From Holophagae bacterium (lineage in GTDB: Bacteria > Acidobacteriota > Thermoanaerobaculia > Thermoanaerobaculales > Sulfomarinibacteraceae): 30,211 bases of DNA. The first letter of the stretch is position 1; every line of letters begins with the position of its first letter. Below are positions 1 through 6,602 of the stretch, in pieces. Location of the stretch: contig DAOWGJ010000360.1 in NCBI GenBank assembly GCA_030637505.1, forward strand, positions 1-30,211, in the 5' to 3' direction. A program made the translations under genes and the position numbers. Below the pieces are notes generated by a model that saw only the letters and a program-made list of their open reading frames with translations, searched no databases and was not told where the DNA came from.

Positions 1-118
1 CCTGCTGATGGAAAGCGGCAGTTACACCGTCTCGGTCGGCCTGATGGACCAGGTGACGCGCCAAGCCTCATTCGATCAGGTCAAGGCATTTATTGAACCA
101 GGGGTGGAGGAGAAGTAG
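1..118 (+). CDS. C-terminal tail of a protein running in from the left (possible VWFA-related family)
   Basis: Reading from base 2 there are 38 sense codons and a TAG stop at 116-118. The 5' part lies outside the window. The visible residues include a beta-strand-like stretch (SGSYTVSVGLMDQVTRQASF) followed by an acidic end. Known: many acidobacterial 'VWFA-related domain' proteins end in a similar strand-rich module of the type 'G.ytl.vav.D..t...S'. The assignment is only inference from this short resemblance; any secreted beta-sandwich protein could end this way. It is followed by a repeat island rather than a closely spaced gene, so this is probably the last gene of its unit. Confidence 0.5.
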   Translation, partial: LLMESGSYTVSVGLMDQVTRQASFDQVKAFIEPGVEEK

Positions 119-136
119 GGCAAAGCCCGACACTTA

Positions 137-157
137 ATACTCGATACCCGATACTCG
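137..157. repeat. Three-unit 7-bp tandem repeat (consensus ATACYCG)
   Basis: Three adjacent units read ATACTCG, ATACCCG and ATACTCG. The sequence is non-coding and lies 19 bp after the stop of the left-edge gene. I recognise similar 'ATACCCGATACTCG' words as frequent intergenic microsatellites in environmental bacterial genomes; that is recollection, not a search result. Confidence 0.7.
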
Positions 158-257
158 TTTCCGCCTTAATGCAATGTTGCGCAGACCTAACGGACCCGCT
201 GCCCTGCTGAGAGCTCCCCAAGGGCGCCGGGAGCAGTGCCGGCCTTTTGCCCACGCT

Positions 258-302
258 ACCCGCTTCGCGGGTCCACGGCTTCGCCGTGATCGCCCTCCGG
301 GC
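258..302. repeat. Cluster of three mini-palindromes (TTC/TCC loops)
   Basis: Three consecutive perfect inverted repeats can be read: ACCCGC-TTC-GCGGGT (258-272), CACGGC-TTC-GCCGTG (274-288) and GCCC-TCC-GGGC (292-302). They sit 15 bp beyond the stop codon of the barrel gene, so its mRNA would carry them just after the stop. A related palindrome with the same TTC loop lies at the other end of that gene (2883-2899). A 3' mRNA-stabilising or terminator-like role is possible; no T-tract is present. Confidence 0.65.
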
Positions 303-316
303 TATGCGCGATGTCC

Positions 317-2914
317 CTACCAACTATAGGCCAAGCCGACTCTCAGCTCCAGGGGCTTTTGCACAACCAGGGCCTCTCCCCAGGTCCCGGCGGTCCGCTG
401 CTCGTCCGGATCGAGACCGGCGACCTGGCCGTCATCAAGCAGTGTCCAGCGCTCGTCCAGGGAGATGGCCCGTTGAGAATTCAGGATATTGCTCAATTCC
501 AGGTAGGCCTCGAGCCGCCCCTCGCCGAGTGCGAAGGGCCACGACCCAACGAGATCCAACCGCCACAACTCAGGCGTCCGGCCGGCCGCGCCCCTGTTTC
601 CGGCGAACCTGCGATCCAGGCCGAGGCCATCGGCCAACGCCCCCAACCACGACACCGGCGCTCCCGATTTGTAGGACAGGCGGCCGCCAAGTGAAGGTCC
701 GGCGTCGAAAGCCCACGAGCCATTGACCTCCCCGCACCACCGACGATCGTCAGGCAACGGGCCCCAGGCGCCCTCCAGGGCTGCAGGAGAAAGAATGTCG
801 GACAGATATTCCCGGTCCAGATCAACCAGATCGAAGTCCGGGGGGCCCGGCCAGGCGCCCCGGCTCCGGCGCCACCCCACACGCACCTCCGCCTGCCACC
901 CGTTGGCCAGGCGCTTACGCACCCATGCCCAGCTTTCGAGGACCTCACTCTCCAAATCCTCGGACCAGGCGTCACCCGAGGGCGTACCCAGGATCAAGGT
1001 CCGGCCACCGTCTTCGGTCAGAAACGCCAAGCCTCCTCTCGACACCCGAATGATGCCGGCCGCTCCGACGACCAGGTGGGACAGGATTTCGTACTCCACA
1101 CCGAACACGGTCTCGTCGATGACGGCCGGCTCGAGGCCAGAGTCCACATCGATGTGACCAGGCAATCGCTCCCAGAGGCTCCCGTCGTCGTCGACAAACA
1201 GCGTTTCAACGTCCAGGGCGCCGGTCAGCCGCCACTTGGCGGCCTCGCCGGGGGCCTGCCGAAAGCGAGCCCAATGCGCCCACGCCCGAGACCGCCCCTC
1301 TCCCTCGAAATCCCAGACAAGGCCCAGGCGGGGAGAGAGGGTCTCGTCGATTTCGAAGGAGTAGTTCGGGCGATCTCCGCCCGCATTGAAGCGAAGATTC
1401 GTCATTTCCAGGCCAAGAATTATGGTCAAACCCGGACCCGCCCTCCAGGCATCCCGCAGGACGAGCCGCCGCACCTCTTCAAGGCCCCGGCTGACCCCTG
1501 GGGGAACGAGAGCATCCCGACGCTCGGCAACCGGTCCCCGGTACATTGTTCGGATCCCGAGTTCCCCACCTTCTATCGCCCCGTCGTACCTCAGGTCCCG
1601 ATCTTCCCGACGCCACGAAAGCTTGACTCCGAGCCGGTGTCCCTGCCCCAGGGACCATTCGAGGCCGGCCTCGACATGCAGGTCGTCAATGGCCTGTTCG
1701 AACGCCGCAACACCCCCATCGTCCGTCCAGATGCCGTTTCCCAGGCCTGCGCTCCAGGACCCATCCGGGCTCTGGTCCTGTCTCATGGGGCCGGCGTTTG
1801 TCGGCCTCCACTGATCTGTTGTATCGGAAAAGCCGCCCGCCGCTCGAAAAAACAGGGCGTCCGACACCAGGGCGTCCCATTCCAGCCCAAGGGCACTGCT
1901 CAAATGGTCGGTATCACCTCCAGGCAGGGGGCTCTCGGGCGCCACGTGCAGGCTCGACGCCACACCCTGTTGCCGCCTACGGTCCCAGTTCAAGCGCAGA
2001 TCGACGCGGTGATTCGGCGCTGCCATCCAGTCAACGGCGCCGTAGGCCAGGACTGATTTCTGATCCCATATTCGCCCACGACGGATTTCCTCGCCGGAGG
2101 CGTCGTCGCCAAATGCCACCCGGCTTTCGAAGTCCGCCGTCTCAGTCTCCAAGGCAACAAAGGTCCCAAGACGGTCGCCGACCGGAAACCCGCCTATGGA
2201 GAATTGAGCTCGCATGACATCATCGAGCCCGGTGACGTCGCCCCGCGTGCCGGTCGGTCGAGCCTGGAGACCTCCGCCAACATCGATCGCCACCCGGCCG
2301 TGAAAACCGCGCGCCGGGTGGCGGGGAACAACCACTAATAGGGGTCCGGGTTGGTCGGGATGCCCCGCTCGCAAGACGCCCTCGAAGGCGTTCGCCTGAT
2401 CCTGCCGCAACCTGGCGCCACCCGCACCGTCGGTCACACTCACCGGCAACAACTGCAACGCCTCTCGAGATCGAAGATGGCCGACCACCGTGCCCTCCGG
2501 ATCAACTGACGGCCCCGAAGGCAGAATGACAACCTCGTCACCTTCGGTCCTTTCGAGCGTCACGGCCAACCGCGTGACACTGCTGGGCTCACACCGCACA
2601 TCCTGGATTTCAAGCCACTGATAGCCTTCACGGGTAATCTCCAGCCGGTAGGTTCCGGCCGGAAGGCCCAGCAAGACCGCTGACCCGTCGGGACCGGTCT
2701 CCTGGCGTCGAGCTTCAAACAACAATAGAGCTTCGGCATGAACGTCAACGCCCGCCACCACCTCGGCACGTTCATCTCTCACCTTGAGGTCGATCGTGCA
2801 CCATGTGGCCGCAGAGAGACCGGACGACGTCAGGAGGAAGAAAAGGCTGAGAGCTGACAGCTGAGAGCTGACAGCTGATAGCACCCGGCTTCGCCGGGTC
2901 CGCCCCTCACCCAT
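317..2914 (-). CDS. Outer-membrane beta-barrel with N-terminal carboxypeptidase-regulatory-like domain (TonB-dependent-receptor type)
   Basis: The predicted protein has 865 residues. A signal peptide spans roughly residues 1-35 (hydrophobic SLFFLLTSSGLSA). A beta-sandwich carboxypeptidase-regulatory-like/CNA-B-type domain follows (about 40-125, ending in the typical GLPAGTYRLEITREGY). The rest is rich in alternating aromatic and polar strands and ends in an aromatic residue (GLAYSW), as in outer-membrane barrels. Between the domains only about 80 residues could act as a plug, and I do not see the usual plug motifs, so the plug looks reduced. I chose ATG 2914 because GGAGG lies 3 nt upstream and the start overlaps the end of the biotin-carrier gene by 8 bp. 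Residues 11-23 are encoded by an interspersed repeat. As last gene of the acyl-CoA carboxylase operon its ligand is unknown; import of an organic-acid precursor is a guess. Confidence 0.8.
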   Translation of the reverse strand: MGEGRTRRSRVLSAVSSQLSALSLFFLLTSSGLSAATWCTIDLKVRDERAEVVAGVDVHAEALLLFEARRQETGPDGSAVLLGLPAGTYRLEITREGYQWLEIQDVRCEPSSVTRLAVTLERTEGDEVVILPSGPSVDPEGTVVGHLRSREALQLLPVSVTDGAGGARLRQDQANAFEGVLRAGHPDQPGPLLVVVPRHPARGFHGRVAIDVGGGLQARPTGTRGDVTGLDDVMRAQFSIGGFPVGDRLGTFVALETETADFESRVAFGDDASGEEIRRGRIWDQKSVLAYGAVDWMAAPNHRVDLRLNWDRRRQQGVASSLHVAPESPLPGGDTDHLSSALGLEWDALVSDALFFRAAGGFSDTTDQWRPTNAGPMRQDQSPDGSWSAGLGNGIWTDDGGVAAFEQAIDDLHVEAGLEWSLGQGHRLGVKLSWRREDRDLRYDGAIEGGELGIRTMYRGPVAERRDALVPPGVSRGLEEVRRLVLRDAWRAGPGLTIILGLEMTNLRFNAGGDRPNYSFEIDETLSPRLGLVWDFEGEGRSRAWAHWARFRQAPGEAAKWRLTGALDVETLFVDDDGSLWERLPGHIDVDSGLEPAVIDETVFGVEYEILSHLVVGAAGIIRVSRGGLAFLTEDGGRTLILGTPSGDAWSEDLESEVLESWAWVRKRLANGWQAEVRVGWRRSRGAWPGPPDFDLVDLDREYLSDILSPAALEGAWGPLPDDRRWCGEVNGSWAFDAGPSLGGRLSYKSGAPVSWLGALADGLGLDRRFAGNRGAAGRTPELWRLDLVGSWPFALGEGRLEAYLELSNILNSQRAISLDERWTLLDDGQVAGLDPDEQRTAGTWGEALVVQKPLELRVGLAYSW
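2846..2880. repeat. 14-bp tandem repeat (GCTGAGAGCTGACA x2 plus partial unit)
   Basis: Two full units (2846-2859, 2860-2873) and a 7-bp partial unit can be read. The same word family recurs at 20705-20728 and, degenerate, at 206-215. Here the repeat lies inside the barrel gene and on the minus strand encodes LSAVSSQLSALS of its signal-peptide region. It is directly adjacent to the palindrome at 2883-2899. Confidence 0.85.
2883..2899. repeat. Palindrome ACCCGGC-TTC-GCCGGGT
   Basis: A perfect 7-bp stem with a 3-base loop falls in the first codons of the barrel gene, 15 bases downstream of its ATG. In the mRNA it would form a hairpin right after the start codon and could dampen initiation. It shares the TTC loop with the mini-palindromes at 258-288. 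Confidence 0.7.
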
Positions 2915-3425
2915 GATCCTCCGTTTCCAACTCAACCAGAACCGCCCCGGCATCGACCGTGTCACCGGCAGAGACAAGAACAGTTGCCACCCGGCCGGGC
3001 CGCTCCGCTTCCAGCTCGTTCTCCATCTTCATCGCCTCGAGGACGACGATCGACTGGCCCTGCTCCACATCATCCCCGGGGGCCACATTGACCCTGACCA
3101 CCTTGCCTGGGATCGGGGCCATAATCCGTGCCGAACCCACCGAGGCACCTCTGGCCTCGGACGCCACGGCTTCGACCGGCGTCAAGACGTCCCAGGTGAA
3201 CTCCCGGTCACCAACGGCGACCCTGTAGCTTCGCTTGGCCTCGCGATGGGCCGTGACATGGAAGCTGTGCCCGTTGTTGAGATACCTCAAAGAGGCGATC
3301 GTGCGATCCAGAGGGATGTAGTCGACGACCCGCCTGACACCGTCGAACGTCACTACGAAATGCTCGCCTTCCCGCTCTACCTCAACCTCTCGGGCCGCGG
3401 TCGCGCCTTTGACAATCCACTTCAT
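2907..3425 (-). CDS. Biotin carboxyl carrier protein of an acyl-CoA carboxylase
   Basis: The protein has 172 residues. The C-terminal biotinyl domain (about 98-170) contains APIPGKVV, then EAMKMENE with the biotin-accepting Lys133, about 40 residues from the C-terminus as expected. The N-terminal ~95 residues form a beta-rich adaptor (YLNNGHSFHVTAHREAKRSY) of the kind that docks a separate carrier onto carboxylase subunits. Start ATG 3425 is preceded by GGGAGG at 8 nt and overlaps the biotin carboxylase stop as ATGA; a longer in-frame reading to 3479 would lie inside the previous gene. Biotin on this cytoplasmic protein is carboxylated by the biotin carboxylase and delivers CO2 to the carboxyltransferase. 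Confidence 0.93.
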   Translation of the reverse strand: MKWIVKGATAAREVEVEREGEHFVVTFDGVRRVVDYIPLDRTIASLRYLNNGHSFHVTAHREAKRSYRVAVGDREFTWDVLTPVEAVASEARGASVGSARIMAPIPGKVVRVNVAPGDDVEQGQSIVVLEAMKMENELEAERPGRVATVLVSAGDTVDAGAVLVELETEDHG

Positions 3426-4939
3426 CGCGGGAACCTCCCGTGCTGCTGGCGCAAGCCCTCGTTCCACCATCCGCCGCATTCGCCATGGTCAAACAGATCG
3501 TCGCCCAACCGTGCTGCATCCAACGACGCCAGACAGGCTGCGGCGATCAACGACGCCTCCTCGGCCTCGGGATCCTGGCGCCGGTGCAGCTCTTCCAGGC
3601 CCTCGTCTGCCAAGAGTTGGTCGAGGAAGGTCGTGTGGAAGTCGGCCTTTTGAAAGACCTCCATATCGACCAGGGCTCTGAAGAGGGTCAAGGTTGTACA
3701 GATACCCAGCACCTGATACTCGCCAAGAGCTCTCTTGAGCCGCTGCAGCGCCGTCTGTCGATCCGGACCCCAAACCACCAATTTCGCCAGCATCGGGTCG
3801 TAGTCCAAGGGCACGACTGACCCCTCGACGACACCGGAATCCACCCTGACACCAGGCCCCGCCGGTCGTTGCAGATGTTGGATCACACCGGGCGAGGGTG
3901 CAAAGCCTCGTAATGGATCTTCGGCGTAGATCCGGCACTCGATCGCGTGCCCCCGGGGAACGAGGTCCTCCTGCCGGAGGGACAAGCTCTCACCAAGGGC
4001 GATACGAATCTGCTCACAGACCAGGTCGATACCGAAGACCTCTTCGGTCACCGGATGCTCGACCTGGAGCCTGGTGTTCATCTCCAGGAAATAGAACTGT
4101 CCATCAGGGGCCAGCAGAAATTCCACCGTTCCAACGGAACTGTAATTCGAGGCCCGCACAATCGCCAAGGCCGTTTCGCCGAGGCGCCGCCGCAGCTCTG
4201 GCCCGACCACCGGCGAGGGGCACTCCTCTACGACCTTCTGATGCCTGCGCTGGATGGAACACTCCCTCTCGCCGACATAAACGGCCGAACCGTGCTGGTC
4301 CGCGGCCACCTGGACCTCGATATGGCGGGCCCTGTCGACCAGTCGCTCGACGTAAACCCTTTCGTCACCAAAATACGCGGCCCCCTCGGAACGGGCACGG
4401 TCAAACGCCGGCCCGAGGTCCTCTTTCTCGTGGACCGCCCGCATGCCCTTTCCACCACCCCCGGCAACCGCCTTGATCAACACCGGGAGACCATGTTCCT
4501 CGACGAATGCCTCCAGCTCGGCAAGATCCGCCAAGGGTTCCAACATGCCTGGGATCAGGGGCGCACCGGCCTGAACCGCGAGCTTCCGGCTTTCGGTCTT
4601 GGACCCCATCACTCGAATGACCTCAGGGGGCGGCCCGACCCAGATGAGGCCCTGTGCCTCGACCTCTTCTGCGAATTCGGCATTTTCTGCCAGGAACCCG
4701 TAGCCCGGGTGCACCAGGGTCGCTCCAGAGATTTTTGCGGCTTCGAGAATGCCTTCGGTCCGGAGGTAGCTCTCCCGAGCCGGCGCCGGACCGATTGGCA
4801 TCGCTTCGTCGGCCATCAAGACGTGGGGCGAAAGCCGGTCGGCTTCGGAATAGACGGCAACGGTGCCGATCCCGAGGTCCCTGCAGGCGCGGATGATGCG
4901 AACGGCGATTTCACCGCGGTTGGCGATCAAGAGCTTCAT
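3422..4939 (-). CDS. Acetyl-/propionyl-CoA carboxylase, biotin carboxylase subunit
   Basis: This 505-residue protein has the three-part biotin carboxylase fold: N-terminal KLLIANRGEIAVRIIRACR, ATP-grasp region with the glycine-rich loop AVAGGGGKGMRAVH (about 157-170), HQKVVEECPSP (233-243) and the catalytic signature EMNTRLQVEHPVTEE (286-300). It performs the ATP- and bicarbonate-dependent carboxylation of biotin. The last ~55 residues (acidic, Ala-rich) extend beyond the core. Start ATG 4939 overlaps the stop of the carboxyltransferase gene (ATGA), and its own stop overlaps the start of the carrier gene in the same way, indicating translational coupling and fixed stoichiometry. The acyl substrate cannot be decided from this subunit. 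Confidence 0.95.
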   Translation of the reverse strand: MKLLIANRGEIAVRIIRACRDLGIGTVAVYSEADRLSPHVLMADEAMPIGPAPARESYLRTEGILEAAKISGATLVHPGYGFLAENAEFAEEVEAQGLIWVGPPPEVIRVMGSKTESRKLAVQAGAPLIPGMLEPLADLAELEAFVEEHGLPVLIKAVAGGGGKGMRAVHEKEDLGPAFDRARSEGAAYFGDERVYVERLVDRARHIEVQVAADQHGSAVYVGERECSIQRRHQKVVEECPSPVVGPELRRRLGETALAIVRASNYSSVGTVEFLLAPDGQFYFLEMNTRLQVEHPVTEEVFGIDLVCEQIRIALGESLSLRQEDLVPRGHAIECRIYAEDPLRGFAPSPGVIQHLQRPAGPGVRVDSGVVEGSVVPLDYDPMLAKLVVWGPDRQTALQRLKRALGEYQVLGICTTLTLFRALVDMEVFQKADFHTTFLDQLLADEGLEELHRRQDPEAEEASLIAAACLASLDAARLGDDLFDHGECGGWWNEGLRQQHGRFPR

Positions 4940-6483
4940 AGCGGGATGTTTCCATGTTTCTTGGTCGGCATCCAGTCCCGCTTGCTCGCCAGCAGCGAGA
5001 ATGAAGCCGCCAGTTTTCGTCTGAGCATGCGGGGCAGGATCACCTCGTCCAAATAACCTTTTTCCGCCGCGACGAAGGGGTTGGCAAAGAGCTCCTGGTA
5101 CTCCGCGACCTTCCGCTCACGAACGGCCTCTTTGTCGTCTGCGGCGGCGATCTCGTTCTTGTACAAGATATTGACCGCGCCCTGGGGGCCCATGACCGCT
5201 ATCTCAGCCGTCGGAAAGGCCAGATTGACGTCGGTGCGGATGTGTTTGGAACCCATGACGCAGTAGGCGCCGCCGTAGGCCTTCCGGGTGATGACCGTGA
5301 CCTTGGGCACCGTCGCCTCCGCCAAGGCAAAGAGCAGCTTGGCGCCGTTCCGAATAATGCCGCCCCACTCCTGTGCCGTACCCGGCAGGAAGCCGGGAAC
5401 ATCTTCGACGATCCACAGCGGGATGTTGAATGCGTCACAGAAACGAACGAACCGGGCGCCCTTGACCGACGAATCGATGTCCAAGGTGCCCGCAAGATGC
5501 GCCGGTTGATTGGCGACGACCCCGACGGTTCGACCGCCGATGCGGATGAACCCGACAGCGATGTTCTTGGCAAAGTGCTCGTGGACTTCGAAAAAGTCCC
5601 CATCGTCGGCCGTCCATCGGATCAACTTCTTGATGTCATAGGGTTTGTTGGGATCGGCCGGAACGAAGTCATCCAATTCCGGAATTTCACGGTCGGGAGG
5701 GTCGTCGGTTCCCACCACCGGAGGCGGCTCCGCATTGTTGGCCGGCAGGAAGGACAGGAGTTTTCGAATCTGAGCCAGGCAGTCGGTGTCGTTTTGTGCC
5801 GCGAAGTGAGCGACGCCCGACACACTGTTGTGGGTCATGGCGCCGCCGAGTTCCTCCTTGGTCACCTCTTCGTGCGTCACGGTCTTGATGACGTCCGGCC
5901 CCGTGACGAACATATAGGACGTTTCTTCGACCATGAACACGAAATCGGTGATCGCCGGGGAATAGACGGCGCCACCGGCACAGGGGCCCATCACGGCAGA
6001 GATCTGAGGCACGACGCCCGAGGAGATCGTATTGCGCAGGAAGATGTCGGCATAGCCCGCCAGGGAAGCCACTCCCTCCTGGATGCGAGCGCCTCCCGAG
6101 TCGTTGAGTCCGACGACCGGCGCCCCGACCTTGAGAGCCAGATCCATGATCTTGCAGATCTTGGCCGCGTTGGCTTCAGACAAGGAGCCCCCGAAGACCG
6201 TAAAATCCTGGGCGAAGACGAAGATCGGACGCCCGTCGACCCGCCCGTGCCCGGTGATAACGCCGTCCCCGGGGACTTTCGTGTCGGCCATGCCGAAATC
6301 GGTGCACCCATGTTCGACCAGTGCATCGGTTTCTTCGAAGGTGCCTTCATCGAGAAAGAATTCGACCCGCTCTCGCCCGGTCAGCTTCCCCTGTTGGTGT
6401 TGTTTGTCAATCCTGGCCTGCCCGCCCCCGACCCTGTTGGCTTCCAGGCGCTGGTTCAGGGCCGCAAGAACATCTTGGTTCAT
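4936..6483 (-). CDS. Acyl-CoA carboxylase carboxyltransferase (beta) subunit, PccB-like
   Basis: This 515-residue protein is the usual length for PccB/AccD-type subunits and has both crotonase-like halves: an N-terminal acyl-CoA half with LNDSGGARIQEG and GPCAGGAVYSPAITDFVFMV, and a C-terminal carboxybiotin half with VVANQP, PGFLPGTAQEWGGIIRNGAK and RKAYGGAYCVMGSKHI. It transfers CO2 from carboxybiotin to acetyl-CoA or propionyl-CoA (malonyl-/methylmalonyl-CoA formation). Start ATG 6483 has GGAGG 5 nt upstream; an in-frame ATG at 6564 would add 27 residues but lies just beyond the likely transcription start. The position that is Asp in propionyl-CoA-specific enzymes is Cys408 here, so propionyl preference is not assured. 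It is the first gene of the operon; no mutase or epimerase is adjacent. Confidence 0.94.
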   Translation of the reverse strand: MNQDVLAALNQRLEANRVGGGQARIDKQHQQGKLTGRERVEFFLDEGTFEETDALVEHGCTDFGMADTKVPGDGVITGHGRVDGRPIFVFAQDFTVFGGSLSEANAAKICKIMDLALKVGAPVVGLNDSGGARIQEGVASLAGYADIFLRNTISSGVVPQISAVMGPCAGGAVYSPAITDFVFMVEETSYMFVTGPDVIKTVTHEEVTKEELGGAMTHNSVSGVAHFAAQNDTDCLAQIRKLLSFLPANNAEPPPVVGTDDPPDREIPELDDFVPADPNKPYDIKKLIRWTADDGDFFEVHEHFAKNIAVGFIRIGGRTVGVVANQPAHLAGTLDIDSSVKGARFVRFCDAFNIPLWIVEDVPGFLPGTAQEWGGIIRNGAKLLFALAEATVPKVTVITRKAYGGAYCVMGSKHIRTDVNLAFPTAEIAVMGPQGAVNILYKNEIAAADDKEAVRERKVAEYQELFANPFVAAEKGYLDEVILPRMLRRKLAASFSLLASKRDWMPTKKHGNIPL

Positions 6484-6573
6484 AGGCTCCTCCAAAATGG
6501 AGAACGGTTTCCCAACGGTATCGTCCGGCAATTTTCCTTGAGGCAATCCCCCCGCCACCGTCATCCGTTCGGC

Positions 6574-6596
6574 ATTCTACCGCGATCCGGTAGGAT
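6574..6596. promoter_or_regulatory. Symmetric divergent promoter: back-to-back -10 boxes
   Basis: On the minus strand TAGAAT (6579-6574) is a -10 box for the carboxylase operon, with transcription starting near 6567 and a ~84-nt 5' UTR to the SD-led ATG at 6483. On the plus strand TAGGAT (6591-6596) is a -10 box 6 nt before the tldD GTG. The arms ATTCTACCG and CGGTAGGAT form a 9-bp inverted repeat with one mismatch around CGATC, so both -10 boxes belong to one palindrome. No good -35 hexamer is visible for either. Confidence 0.55.
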
Positions 6597-6602
6597 TGCG
6601 CC

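Larger units (their letters stand above)
119..316. other. Intergenic repeat and hairpin island between convergent genes
   Basis: These 198 bases lie between the end of the left-edge gene (+) and the end of the barrel gene (-). They hold no convincing gene. They contain a 7-bp tandem repeat (137-157), a GCTGAGAGCT word (206-215) also found in the repeats at 2846 and 20705, and three consecutive small palindromes (258-302). No hairpin is followed by a clear T-run, so a classical intrinsic terminator is not evident, though the palindromes could stop transcription arriving from either side. Confidence 0.6.

Noticed and set aside
137..157. Tandem units considered as a CRISPR remnant or iterons
   Set aside because: Units are 7 bp without spacers, only three copies, no cas or replication genes nearby.
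1076..2056. Long plus-strand frame antisense to the barrel gene (and similar ones at 3947-5056, 5242-6606)
   Set aside because: Composition is that of a shadow of GC-rich genes (Arg/Pro/Gly-rich, no motif, no SD), while the minus-strand frames have clear families.
3422..4939. Biotin carboxylase considered as fatty-acid-synthesis accC
   Set aside because: It is linked to a PccB-type carboxyltransferase and an adaptor-type carrier protein rather than accB/accD, so an acyl-CoA carboxylase is the better call; the symbol was left blank.
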